NCBI RefSeq assembly: GCF_026283945.1
Contig: NZ_JAPDPC010000003.1
Coordinates: 124,001 to 188,000, forward strand
Source of the DNA: Dyella humicola
GTDB taxonomy: Bacteria; Pseudomonadota; Gammaproteobacteria; Xanthomonadales; Rhodanobacteraceae
Direction of reading: 5' to 3'
Length of the DNA stretch: 64,000 nt
The notes below the pieces were generated by a model. That model was not told the DNA's origin and made no database searches. It worked only from the letters and a program-made list of their open reading frames with translations. Positions 56,881 through 64,000 of this stretch are shown one piece after another (position 1 is the stretch's first letter; each line of letters begins with the position of its first letter). Made by a program: the position numbers and the translations under genes.

Positions 56881-58530
56881 TCAGTGCGATGTGTTAATGG
56901 CCAATGCCACGGCTTCCGCCACCCGAATGCCGTCAACGGCGGCAGAAAGAATGCCGCCGGCGTAGCCAGCGCCTTCGCCGGCTGGATACAGGCCGCGTGT
57001 ATTGAGGCTCTGGTAGTCGTCGCCGCGGCGGAGGCGTACTGGCGACGAGGTGCGTGTTTCCACGCCGGTCAGCAAAGCGTCGTGCATGGCGAAGCCCTTG
57101 ATCTGGCGATCGAAGGCCGGCAGTGCTTCGCGAATGGCTTCGATGGCGTAGGCGGGCAGGGCGGGCGCCAGATCGGTGAGATGCACGCCGGGTTTGTACG
57201 AAGGCTGCACACTGCCGAGTTCGCGGGACGGCTTGCCGGCGATGAAGTCGCCCACCAGCTGTGCCGGCGCGTCGTAGGTGCCGCCGCCCAGTTCGAATGC
57301 CCGCGATTCCAGTGCGCGCTGCAGCGCAAGGCCGGCCAACACGCTGCCGCTGTCGTCGAACGCGGCGAAATCGCTGGGCTCAATGCCGACCACGATGGCC
57401 GCATTGGCATTGCGCTCGTTGCGCGAGTACTGGCTCATGCCGTTGGTGACCACGCGACCCGGTTCGGAGGTGGCGGCTACCACGGTGCCGCCAGGACACA
57501 TGCAGAAGCTGTAGACCGAGCGGCCCCGGCCTTGATGAGCACCGCTTGCGTGATGCACGAGCTTGTAGTCGGCCGCGCCAAGAATCGGGTGGCCGGCATG
57601 GTTGCCGAAGCGTGCACGATCGATGATCGATTGCGGATGTTCGATGCGAAAGCCGATGGAGAACGGCTTGGCCTCCATGTACACGCCACGCTCGTGCAGC
57701 ATGCTGAACGTGTCGCGGGCGCTATGGCCGATGGCCATGACGACATGATCGCTGCGCAGCTGCTCGCCGCTGGCCAAAACCACGCCGCGCACGTGGCGTA
57801 CGCCGTCGGTATCCGTTTCCACCAGCACATCGTCCACGCGCTGCTTGAAGCGGATTTCCCCGCCCAGCGACTCGATCGTCGCGCGCATGTTTTCCACCAT
57901 CGTCACCAGACGAAAGGTGCCGATATGTGGCTTGCTGACGTAGAGGATTTCCTCCGGCGCGCCCGCCTTGACGAATTCGGCGAGCACCTTGCGACCGTGA
58001 TGCTTGGGGTCGGAGATTTGGCTGTACAGCTTGCCGTCGGAAAACGTGCCGGCGCCGCCCTCACCGAACTGCACGTTCGATTCCGGTTCCAGCTGGCGCT
58101 TGCGCCAGAGACCCCAGGTATCGACGGTGCGTTCGCGCACCGCCTTGCCACGGTCGAGGATGATCGGTCGGTACCCCATCTGCGCCAGCAGCAAGCCGAC
58201 GAACAGGCCACACGGGCCGGTGCCAACCACGACGGGGCGGTGGCTCAACGCGGCCGGTGCCTGCGCCACGAAGTGGTAGCTGGTGTCCGGCGTGGGCTGC
58301 ACGTGCTTGTCGTCGGCGTGGCGCTTGAGGATCGCCGCTTCATCGGCCACATCCACGTCCAGGGTGTAGATCAGCTGGATCGCACTGCGCTTGCGCGCGT
58401 CATAGCCGCGGCGGAACACCGTATAGCCGCGCAGCGCGTCCTTGCCGAGACCGAGCTTGGCGCGGATGGCGGCCTCGATGGCGCCTTCAGCGTGATCCAG
58501 CGGTAGCTTGATATCGGTGAGTCGCAACAT
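56881..58530 (-). CDS. FAD-dependent oxidoreductase (COG2509 type)
   Basis: The 549 residues start with a small alpha/beta domain (about 1-85, with FRRGYDARKRSAIQLIYTLDV). The dinucleotide-binding motif follows, VVVGTGPCGLFVGLLLAQMG (G103-G108), then LEPESNVQFGEGGAGTFSDGKL, MVMAIGHSARDT-type residues, FCMCPGGTVVAATSE and NTRGLYPAGEGAGYAGGI. This uncharacterised flavoprotein group resembles HI0933/geranylgeranyl reductase-like proteins; the substrate is unknown. It is on the same strand as dinG, 82 bp upstream of it. The long opposite-strand frame is a shadow. Confidence 0.88.
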   Translation of the reverse strand: MLRLTDIKLPLDHAEGAIEAAIRAKLGLGKDALRGYTVFRRGYDARKRSAIQLIYTLDVDVADEAAILKRHADDKHVQPTPDTSYHFVAQAPAALSHRPVVVGTGPCGLFVGLLLAQMGYRPIILDRGKAVRERTVDTWGLWRKRQLEPESNVQFGEGGAGTFSDGKLYSQISDPKHHGRKVLAEFVKAGAPEEILYVSKPHIGTFRLVTMVENMRATIESLGGEIRFKQRVDDVLVETDTDGVRHVRGVVLASGEQLRSDHVVMAIGHSARDTFSMLHERGVYMEAKPFSIGFRIEHPQSIIDRARFGNHAGHPILGAADYKLVHHASGAHQGRGRSVYSFCMCPGGTVVAATSEPGRVVTNGMSQYSRNERNANAAIVVGIEPSDFAAFDDSGSVLAGLALQRALESRAFELGGGTYDAPAQLVGDFIAGKPSRELGSVQPSYKPGVHLTDLAPALPAYAIEAIREALPAFDRQIKGFAMHDALLTGVETRTSSPVRLRRGDDYQSLNTRGLYPAGEGAGYAGGILSAAVDGIRVAEAVALAINTSH

Positions 58531-58603
58531 ACGGAGTTCCGGGCGTGGGGTCAGCGGTAACCCGGCATTTTCGCACGCCCGGGCCGTTGCTTCCCGTCAC
58601 TTG

Positions 58604-58632
58604 CGCAGGCCCTGGTGGCGCAAGGGCCTGCG
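58604..58632 (-). terminator. Hairpin after the DsbA-like gene
   Basis: A perfect 10-bp stem, CGCAGGCCCT (58604-58613) with 58623-58632, lies 9 nt past the stop codon on the minus strand, with a 9-nt loop. T-poor. Confidence 0.5.
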
Positions 58633-58641
58633 GCTACCGGA

Positions 58642-59289
58642 TCAGCCCTCGCTGGCGATCCTGCGCAAGGTCTGTTCAAACGCTTCCGGCGGCTGGCCGC
58701 CCTGGATCAGGTAACGGTCGTTGACGATCACCGAAGGCACCGCCTGGATGCCTTGCGACTGGTAGAACTGCTCCTGCGCGCGCACGTCCTGGGCATAGCG
58801 GTCCTGCGCCAGGACTTCGCGGGCGGTAACCGGGTTCAGGCCGACCTTGCCCGCCACGTCCACCAGCACATCGTGCGAGCTCACGTCACGGCCATCGGTG
58901 AAATAGGCGGTGAGCAAGGCTTGCTTCAGCTCAGGCTGGCGACCTTCCAGTGCAGCCCAGTGCAGCAGCCGGTGCGCATCGAACGTATTCACTATGCGGC
59001 TGCGCTTGGCCAGGTTGAAGGTGAAGCCCACGGCTTCGCCGCGCTGGCGGATAGCCTCGCCGTTCTTGGCGATCTGTTCGGGCGTGCTGCCGTACTTGCG
59101 CGCTATGTGCTCGACGACGTCTTCACCTTCCGGCGCCATCTGCGGGTTCAGCTCGAACGGCTGGAAATGCATCTCAACGGTGACCGAGTCACCCAGGCGG
59201 TGCAGCGCCTGTTCCAGCGACTTCAGCCCGATGGCGCACCAGGGACATACCACGTCGGAGACGAAGTCGATCTTGAGCGGTTTGGTCAT
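58642..59289 (-). CDS. DsbA family oxidoreductase (FrnE-like)
   Basis: The 215 residues have no signal peptide and so are cytoplasmic. The thioredoxin-fold motif is CPWC (C15-C18) in DFVSDVVCPWCAIG, followed by a helical insert, and the cis-Pro loop is AVPSVIVNDRYLIQGGQPPE. This is the FrnE/2-hydroxychromene isomerase-like branch of the DsbA superfamily, which reduces or isomerises disulphides under oxidative stress. It appears monocistronic. Confidence 0.92.
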   Translation of the reverse strand: MTKPLKIDFVSDVVCPWCAIGLKSLEQALHRLGDSVTVEMHFQPFELNPQMAPEGEDVVEHIARKYGSTPEQIAKNGEAIRQRGEAVGFTFNLAKRSRIVNTFDAHRLLHWAALEGRQPELKQALLTAYFTDGRDVSSHDVLVDVAGKVGLNPVTAREVLAQDRYAQDVRAQEQFYQSQGIQAVPSVIVNDRYLIQGGQPPEAFEQTLRRIASEG

Positions 59290-59368
59290 GACGATTCCTG
59301 AAAGGCGGGGCGCGAAAAGCGCAATGCCTCCAAGGTGGGGGCATAGTCAGCCCCGATCAATCCGCGTC

Positions 59369-59393
59369 AAGGGGCCGGCGACACCGGCCCCTT
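59369..59393 (-). terminator. Hairpin after the MFS-DUF1993 operon
   Basis: A perfect 10-bp stem, AAGGGGCCGG (59369-59378) with 59384-59393, has a 5-nt loop and begins 14 nt past the DUF1993 stop on the minus strand. A short TT tail on each strand. Confidence 0.6.
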
Positions 59394-59406
59394 GCTGTCG
59401 CTGGCT

Positions 59407-59913
59407 TCAGGGCTTGCCGATAAAGTCCATCTTGCCCAGCTCCACGCCGCCCTGGCGCAGGATGGCGTAGGCGGTGGTGGTGTGGAAGAACAGGTTCGGG
59501 ATCACGAAGTGCAGCAGGTAGCCTTCGCCTTCGAACTGCTGCTCGCCAGTGCGGGTCTTGATGGTCACGGTGCGCGTTTCGCTGCCGTCGATCTGCTCAG
59601 GCTTGAAGGTCTTGATGTACTCGATGGCACGGTCGATGCGCGCGTAAAGTTCGGCGAAATTCGCTTCGTTGTCCTCGAACTTCAGCGGCTCCACACCGGC
59701 AAGACGGGCGCAGCCGTTCTTGGCCATATCGGTGGCGATCTGCACCTGGCGGGCCAGCGGCAGCATGTCGGGCGTCAGCCGAGCCTGAATCAACAACGCG
59801 GGATCGAACTTGCGGGCTTCGGCATGCGCCTCGCCCTTACGCAGCACGTGCTGCAGGTTGCTCAGTGCGCGCAGGAAAACAGGGACAGCAGCCTGGTACA
59901 TCGACAATGTCAT
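59407..59913 (-). CDS. DUF1993 family protein
   Basis: The 168 residues match DUF1993: SMYQAAVPVFLRALSNLQHVL, DMLPLARQVQIATDMAKNGCARLAG, NFAELYARIDRAIEYIKTF and LLHFVIPNLFFHTTTAYAILRQGGVELGKMDF. The fold is DinB-like four-helix, with His residues in the late helix, but the function is unknown. The ATG overlaps the stop of the MFS transporter (ATGA). Confidence 0.92.
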   Translation of the reverse strand: MTLSMYQAAVPVFLRALSNLQHVLRKGEAHAEARKFDPALLIQARLTPDMLPLARQVQIATDMAKNGCARLAGVEPLKFEDNEANFAELYARIDRAIEYIKTFKPEQIDGSETRTVTIKTRTGEQQFEGEGYLLHFVIPNLFFHTTTAYAILRQGGVELGKMDFIGKP

Positions 59914-61250
59914 GGGGAGTGCTCCGAGGGTTCGGTGGGAGTAACAGAAGATGGAATGGGGACGACCGAAGATAGTTCAGCGGGCAACGTTACCGCGTCT
60001 GCCTTCGCCAGGTCGACCGTGTGGCGCGTGATACGCCAGGCGAGGACGCTGCCGACGGCCAACAGCACCGCGGACAGCACAAAGGCCAGTCCGGGCAGAT
60101 GAATGGGCGAGCTCGGTGAGATCGAGAACGAAAACACCTGGGCGAACAGGAACGGTCCGAAGATGCCGGCAAAACTTGCCAGGCTGCTGATCGCGCCCTG
60201 CAGCCGACCCTGTTCATGGGGATCGACCTGATGCGTCATGATCGACTGGATCGGCGGCTGCGACAGGCCCCACAAGGCCATCAACGGAATGCCCAGCAGG
60301 AAGACGAAGCCGGTACTGGCCAGGCCCATGACCAGGAAGGCACCGATGCCGCACAACATGCCGCCAAGCAACAGGCGGCGTTCGCCAAACTTCGGCGCCA
60401 GGCGACGGGTCAGCACGGCCTGCACCAGGCCGTCGCAGGCACCTACCAGCATCAACACATAGCCCACGGCTTGCGGACCCCAACCGTAGCGGTAATCCGC
60501 ATACAGCACGAAGGTCGTTTGCAGCACGTAGTGCGCGAGATAAACCAGGAACATCACCACCGCCAGACCAAGTACCAGCGGGTAGCGGCGCAGCAACTTC
60601 AGTGAGCCCAGCGGATGCGCGCTATGGAACTCGAAGTGCGCGGTGCGGCGTTCCTTGGGTAGCGATTCGGGCAGCACGAACAAGCCATACATGAAATTGC
60701 AGGCCGCCAGACCCGCCGCTACCCAGAACGGCAGGCGCAAGTCGAAATGGCCGAGGAAGCCCCCCAGGCCCGGGCCGATGATGAAGCCCAGCCCGAACGC
60801 ACTGCCGAGGATGCCGAAGGCCGCGGCGCGCTTTTCCTTCGGCGTGATGTCCGCGATATACGCGTTCGCCGTGGTGAAGCTTGCCGCGGTCATGCCCAGG
60901 ATCACGCGCGCCACGAACAGCAGCCACAGCGTGGGCGCCAGCGCCAACACCACAAAGTCGATGGCCAACCCGGCGTTGGAAATCAGGATCACCGGCCGCC
61001 GCCCGAAGCGATCCGACAGCGCGCCCTGTACCGGCGAGAAGGCAAACTGGATGATGGCGAACACCGTGCCGAACACGCCCACCCACCAGGCCGCATTGGC
61101 GATACCGCCACCGGCCAGTTGCTGAATCAGATGAGGCAGCACCGGGATGACGATGCCGAACGCCAGCATGTCCAGCACCACCGTGATGAAGATGAACACC
61201 ACCGCCGCGCGACGGCGCGGATGGAGTTCGTCAATGGCAGGCTGGTCCAT
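59910..61250 (-). CDS. MFS drug/tetracycline-resistance-like exporter
   Basis: The 446 residues have twelve predicted helices. The TetA-type pattern is clear: VVLDMLAFGIVIPVLPHLI in helix 1, GALSDRFGRRPVILIS (motif A), VARVILGMTAASFTTANAYIADITP (helix 4) and GFIIGPGLGGFLGHFD (motif C, typical of drug-proton antiporters). The substrate is not predictable; chromosomal TetA-like proteins often export other drugs or sugars. The start at 61250 is where the family begins; upstream codons run into a repeat element. Coupled to the DUF1993 gene. Confidence 0.88.
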   Translation of the reverse strand: MDQPAIDELHPRRRAAVVFIFITVVLDMLAFGIVIPVLPHLIQQLAGGGIANAAWWVGVFGTVFAIIQFAFSPVQGALSDRFGRRPVILISNAGLAIDFVVLALAPTLWLLFVARVILGMTAASFTTANAYIADITPKEKRAAAFGILGSAFGLGFIIGPGLGGFLGHFDLRLPFWVAAGLAACNFMYGLFVLPESLPKERRTAHFEFHSAHPLGSLKLLRRYPLVLGLAVVMFLVYLAHYVLQTTFVLYADYRYGWGPQAVGYVLMLVGACDGLVQAVLTRRLAPKFGERRLLLGGMLCGIGAFLVMGLASTGFVFLLGIPLMALWGLSQPPIQSIMTHQVDPHEQGRLQGAISSLASFAGIFGPFLFAQVFSFSISPSSPIHLPGLAFVLSAVLLAVGSVLAWRITRHTVDLAKADAVTLPAELSSVVPIPSSVTPTEPSEHSP

Positions 61251-61342
61251 GAGACGTAGCTGACGGGGGAGGCGTGCACGATAGCGGATTGTGTGTGTCG
61301 CGGTGTGTGCGGTGCAGTAAAGACTGGCGGCCGTGCGCGTGC

Positions 61343-61478
61343 TTCCTCTCCCCTCCGGGGAGAGGATTGAGGTGAGGGGCGGGTGCTCGCGGGAAGGCCG
61401 CAAAAAGACCGTATTAACCAACAACGAGGCTAGATTGGCCCCTCACCCCAACCCTCTCCCCAAAGGGGAGAGGGAGCA
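61343..61478. repeat. Hairpin-ended dispersed repeat, copy 2
   Basis: A second copy of the element at 34106-34262. The left hairpin is CCTCTCCCC-TCC-GGGGAGAGG (61346-61366), followed by GAGGTGAGGGGCGGGTGCTCGCGG. The right end is CCCCTCACCCCAACCCTCTCCCC with a second hairpin (61454-61476). Length about 136 bp. It lies between the MFS gene start and the EF-hand gene end. Confidence 0.78.
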
Positions 61479-61480
61479 GG

Positions 61481-61819
61481 TCAGGGTTGCGGTGGCTGGG
61501 TCAGTTCGCGCGCGTCCAGATACCCGTCGTGGTTCCGGTCCAGCTTGTGGAACTGCCGCCGCAGATTGTCCTGGAATTGCTTGAGCGTAATCGGCCGGCC
61601 GTGGCCGCCAGGCAGTTCGTCGCCTTCCAGCACGCCGTTGCCGTCGCGGTCCATGCGGCGAAAGCCTTCGCTCATGTGTTCCACATACTCGGCTTCACTG
61701 ACGCGGCCATCGCCGTCGGTGTCGAACTCGCGCAGATACTCAGCCGGGGTGCTCTGCGACCAGGCCGCCAGTGGCCGCAGGATCAAGCCGGTCAGCACGA
61801 TGGCGCGCGCAAAGCGCAT
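61481..61819 (-). CDS. Exported EF-hand calcium-binding protein
   Basis: The 112 residues have a signal peptide (IVLTGLILRPLAAWSQ) and three EF-hand loops: DTDGDGRVSEAE, DRDGNGVLEGDE and DRNHDGYLDARE, all with the acidic 1/3/5/12 positions. It probably binds calcium in the periplasm or outside. The ATG shares one base with the stop of the large SMC-like gene (TGATG). This is surprising for an exported protein after a cytoplasmic ATPase and may reflect operon packing only. Confidence 0.88.
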   Translation of the reverse strand: MRFARAIVLTGLILRPLAAWSQSTPAEYLREFDTDGDGRVSEAEYVEHMSEGFRRMDRDGNGVLEGDELPGGHGRPITLKQFQDNLRRQFHKLDRNHDGYLDARELTQPPQP

Positions 61820-64000
61820 CAGGCGGCCTCGGTCCGGCGGCGTAGCACGGCGAGCGGCTGCGCCCAGGTGGCACCAGGCCGGCGCTTGCTGGTGACCAGG
61901 GTGAGGTCGCTGGGCTGGAACACGTTGATATTGTGCGTGGCCGGGGTGGTGAGAATGTACTGGGCGCGGGTGGACTTGAGGAAGGCACCCACCTTGTCGA
62001 TGTTGAAAATGTCCAGGTGCGCGAACGGCTCGTCGATAAAGACGAAGCCGCCCGGGCGATCCTCATCGCGCATCAACGCCACCAGCAACAGCAGTGACTT
62101 CATCACCTGCTGGCCGCCGGAAGCCTCGCCGTCGTCCATGCCGATCCAGCCCTTCTTGTCGAACTCGAAGCGTACGTTGAGGCCGGCCGAGGCCAGCGCC
62201 AGGTCTTCGTTGGACAGCTCGGGCAGTTCCACTTCCACGCCGATGCCGGCCAGTTCGGCCAGGATCTTCAGGTTCCGCGCATAGCGCTTGACGGTATTGC
62301 GCAGCACGTTGAGATAGGCCGCGCGCGCTTCGCTGGTGATGCGTGCAGCGCGTTCCAGATGCTGGCGCCGGCGCACGAGGTCCTGCTTGAGGCCTTCGTG
62401 ATCGCCGGCCAGCTTGTCGCGCAGTGGCACGCAGCCGGCATCCGACTCCCAGTGGCCTTCGTTGAGGCGGCGTTCGATACGCTCGATCTCGCGCCTCGCC
62501 GCGGCGGGCGATTCATAGCGCTCGCGCAGTTCGGTCATGGCCTGGCGGTTGCGCTTGCCCGGTCGTACGTGGCTGCGTTTGTGGCGGAAGGCCTTGAGGC
62601 GCTCGATCTGCTCGTTGCGGAACTGGCTGAACTGGCGCGTGCCGTCGGCCAGCTGCTGCTGGGTCTGCTTGTGCTCGCGCGCCTCGTTGTCGCGCTGGCG
62701 CGAGTTGTGCTGGCGTTTTTCGCGCACGGCTTCGTAGTGCATGTCGGCGGCGGCGTAACTGTCGGCACAGCGCTGCACGTCATCCTGCAAGCTTGCCTGC
62801 GCCTCGTGGGCCGCGGCGAATTCGTCGGCACGATCGGCCAATTGGCCACTGGCATTGGCGCCGCGCAGCAGGTTCTCCGCATCGCTGGCATGCTGCTGCC
62901 ACTGCTTGCGCTGATCGGTGAGCGCATGCAGCTGTTCCTCGATGCGCTGCAGGCGCGCTTCGCCTTCGCGCAGCTGGCGTTCGCGCGCGGCGCTGCCGAA
63001 GTAAACATCGTCGACACCAAGATGACGGCCGCCACGGCGTTCGCGGAAATAGCCTTGCGGGGTGATCCAGTCCTGCTCCTTGCCCAGCTTGGTGCCATCG
63101 GACACATCGTCGACGCGGCGGATGCGGTCGAGCTGGCGCAACAGCCATTCCGGCGCCGCCGCCTTGAAGTCGACCACTTCCAGTAGCGAACCACGCGTGG
63201 GCGCGGTAGTCGGCGCACGATCGGCCACCACGAAATGCTTGTAGCGATGCTGTTCGCCGAGACGCCATGCGGCCTCGCGATCGCGCGGATGGTCCAGCAG
63301 CACCACATGGCGATAGCCGGCGAGTACCGCTTCCACCGCGGCCTGCCAGCGCGGCTCGCTGATCTCCACGATCTCGCTGAGCATGCTGTGGCCGATGCCG
63401 GCGTCGTCCAGTGCGCGGCGAAAGGTCTGCTCGAATTCCGGTGTGTAGCGCTGGCCGCGGCGCCAGGCGCCGAGCTGCGCGGTGAGCGTGCTGAGCTCCT
63501 CGCGCAGACGGCCTTCCTCGCCCTGCAGTCGAGTCAGCTGGCTGCGCGCATCGATCAGCACGCGGCCTTGCGCGTCATGGTCGGCGCCATCCTGCGCGGC
63601 GACCTGTTCGCGCAGGCGCAACTCCTGCTTCAGCAGCACTTCGTTTTCGGTATACGCGCGGCGCGCTTCATCCAATTGGCGCTGTGCCTGCTGGCGCGTG
63701 CCATCAGCCAGCTTCTGTTCGCCGCGCAGGTGTTCTTCGTTGGCATCGAGCGCGATCAGGCGCTGGTCCAGCTCGACATCGCGCTGCGACAGTTCACGAC
63801 ATTTGCGCTTGAGCCCGAGCAGCTGCGGGCGCGCGCCTCGGATGGCGGCGTGCAGTTCGGCCAGCTCGGTACGCGGAAGCACGTCGGCGACCAGCTCGGT
63901 ACGTTCACGACCCAGCGCATCCCATTCCTGCCACGAACGCACGCGCCCTTCGGTTTCCTGCAGGCTTACGCCGATCAGCGAAAGCTGATGTTCCAGTCCG
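61819..64000 (-). CDS. SMC/MukB-like coiled-coil ATPase (partial)
   Basis: At least 727 residues; the N-terminus with Walker A lies beyond the right edge. In order: coiled coil (LRGEQKLADGTRQQAQRQLDEA and on), then a globular hinge-like middle (about PRWQAAVEAVLAGYRHVVLLDHPRD, KHFVVADRAP, DWITPQGYFRERRGGRHLGVDD), a second long coiled coil, and a C-terminal ATPase head. The head has signature SGGQQVMKSLLLLVALM, Walker B FVFIDEPFAHLD and TTPATHNINV. The arrangement resembles MukB/JetC-type SMC-like proteins rather than canonical SMC. No MukE/MukF or JetA/B/D gene is visible downstream; upstream genes are outside the window. Confidence 0.82.
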   Translation of the reverse strand, partial: GLEHQLSLIGVSLQETEGRVRSWQEWDALGRERTELVADVLPRTELAELHAAIRGARPQLLGLKRKCRELSQRDVELDQRLIALDANEEHLRGEQKLADGTRQQAQRQLDEARRAYTENEVLLKQELRLREQVAAQDGADHDAQGRVLIDARSQLTRLQGEEGRLREELSTLTAQLGAWRRGQRYTPEFEQTFRRALDDAGIGHSMLSEIVEISEPRWQAAVEAVLAGYRHVVLLDHPRDREAAWRLGEQHRYKHFVVADRAPTTAPTRGSLLEVVDFKAAAPEWLLRQLDRIRRVDDVSDGTKLGKEQDWITPQGYFRERRGGRHLGVDDVYFGSAARERQLREGEARLQRIEEQLHALTDQRKQWQQHASDAENLLRGANASGQLADRADEFAAAHEAQASLQDDVQRCADSYAAADMHYEAVREKRQHNSRQRDNEAREHKQTQQQLADGTRQFSQFRNEQIERLKAFRHKRSHVRPGKRNRQAMTELRERYESPAAARREIERIERRLNEGHWESDAGCVPLRDKLAGDHEGLKQDLVRRRQHLERAARITSEARAAYLNVLRNTVKRYARNLKILAELAGIGVEVELPELSNEDLALASAGLNVRFEFDKKGWIGMDDGEASGGQQVMKSLLLLVALMRDEDRPGGFVFIDEPFAHLDIFNIDKVGAFLKSTRAQYILTTPATHNINVFQPSDLTLVTSKRRPGATWAQPLAVLRRRTEAA

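Noticed and set aside
56770-58506. 578-codon plus-strand frame opposite the FAD oxidoreductase
   Set aside because: Antisense shadow; His/Ala/Arg-rich and without start signal, while the minus strand has clear FAD motifs.

Overview
This is a GC-rich, densely packed bacterial chromosome segment. The gene set (TonB-dependent receptor, GH20 hexosaminidase, tatABC, gltBD, DbpA, RluF, YadGH, DinG, EnvC/CtpA pair, DUF938, NRDE, YchJ and NnrU families), the CRP/Clp-type site TGTGA-N6-TCACA and the families of short palindromic dispersed repeats fit a gammaproteobacterium of the Lysobacterales (Xanthomonadales), most likely Rhodanobacteraceae (Dyella/Rhodanobacter/Luteibacter-like). That placement is an inference from gene content. 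No rRNA, tRNA, CRISPR array, prophage or insertion sequence was recognised.

Regions. 1-4.3 kb is an amino-sugar scavenging locus: the end of a TonB-dependent receptor, a secreted GH20 beta-hexosaminidase and, coupled to it, a broken nagX-like acetyltransferase gene. 4.4-8.2 kb holds an aminotransferase and a TetR regulator facing a two-gene metabolic operon across paired operators. 8.4-16.6 kb carries secreted M13 and M28 peptidases, a membrane-anchored ClpP-fold protein, an ArsR-type regulator facing a flavin reductase-like gene, and small envelope proteins. 16.8-23.4 kb has dbpA, a sugar porter, rluF, the yadGH exporter and a ferredoxin-NADP reductase-like flavoprotein. 23.5-29.3 kb is a chaperone-usher fimbrial operon (pilin, chaperone, usher, tip adhesin), with a small pilin-like gene behind a perfect CRP-type site pointing at it. 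29.6-34.1 kb is a membrane protein/Xre pair followed by an S33 hydrolase with a translationally coupled ABC exporter.

34.3-43.5 kb contains a zinc-peptidase lipoprotein, an alpha/beta hydrolase and hemH, a SYLF protein, tatABC with a cupin, and the CtpA/EnvC cell-wall pair. 43.8-49.8 kb is gltBD with a readable promoter. It is followed by a gene carrying two methylglyoxal-synthase-like domains, of which only the second keeps the catalytic residues. 51-61.2 kb is mostly minus-strand housekeeping: NRDE (plus strand), YchJ, a DUF938 methyltransferase, NnrU, HutD, DinG, a FAD oxidoreductase, a DsbA-like protein, DUF1993 and an MFS exporter. The window ends in an EF-hand protein coupled to a large SMC/MukB-like ATPase that runs off the edge.

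Many neighbours are joined by ATGA, GTGA or TGATG overlaps: hexosaminidase-nagX remnant, fimbrial chaperone-usher-adhesin, yadG-yadH, hydrolase-natA-natB, tatC-cupin, gltB-gltD, dinG-hutD, MFS-DUF1993, small membrane protein-DUF938 and SMC-EF-hand. The points most worth following are the tandem MGS-domain protein, the SMC/EF-hand pair, the hydrolase/ABC module, the decayed nagX gene and the two copies of a hairpin-ended repeat element.
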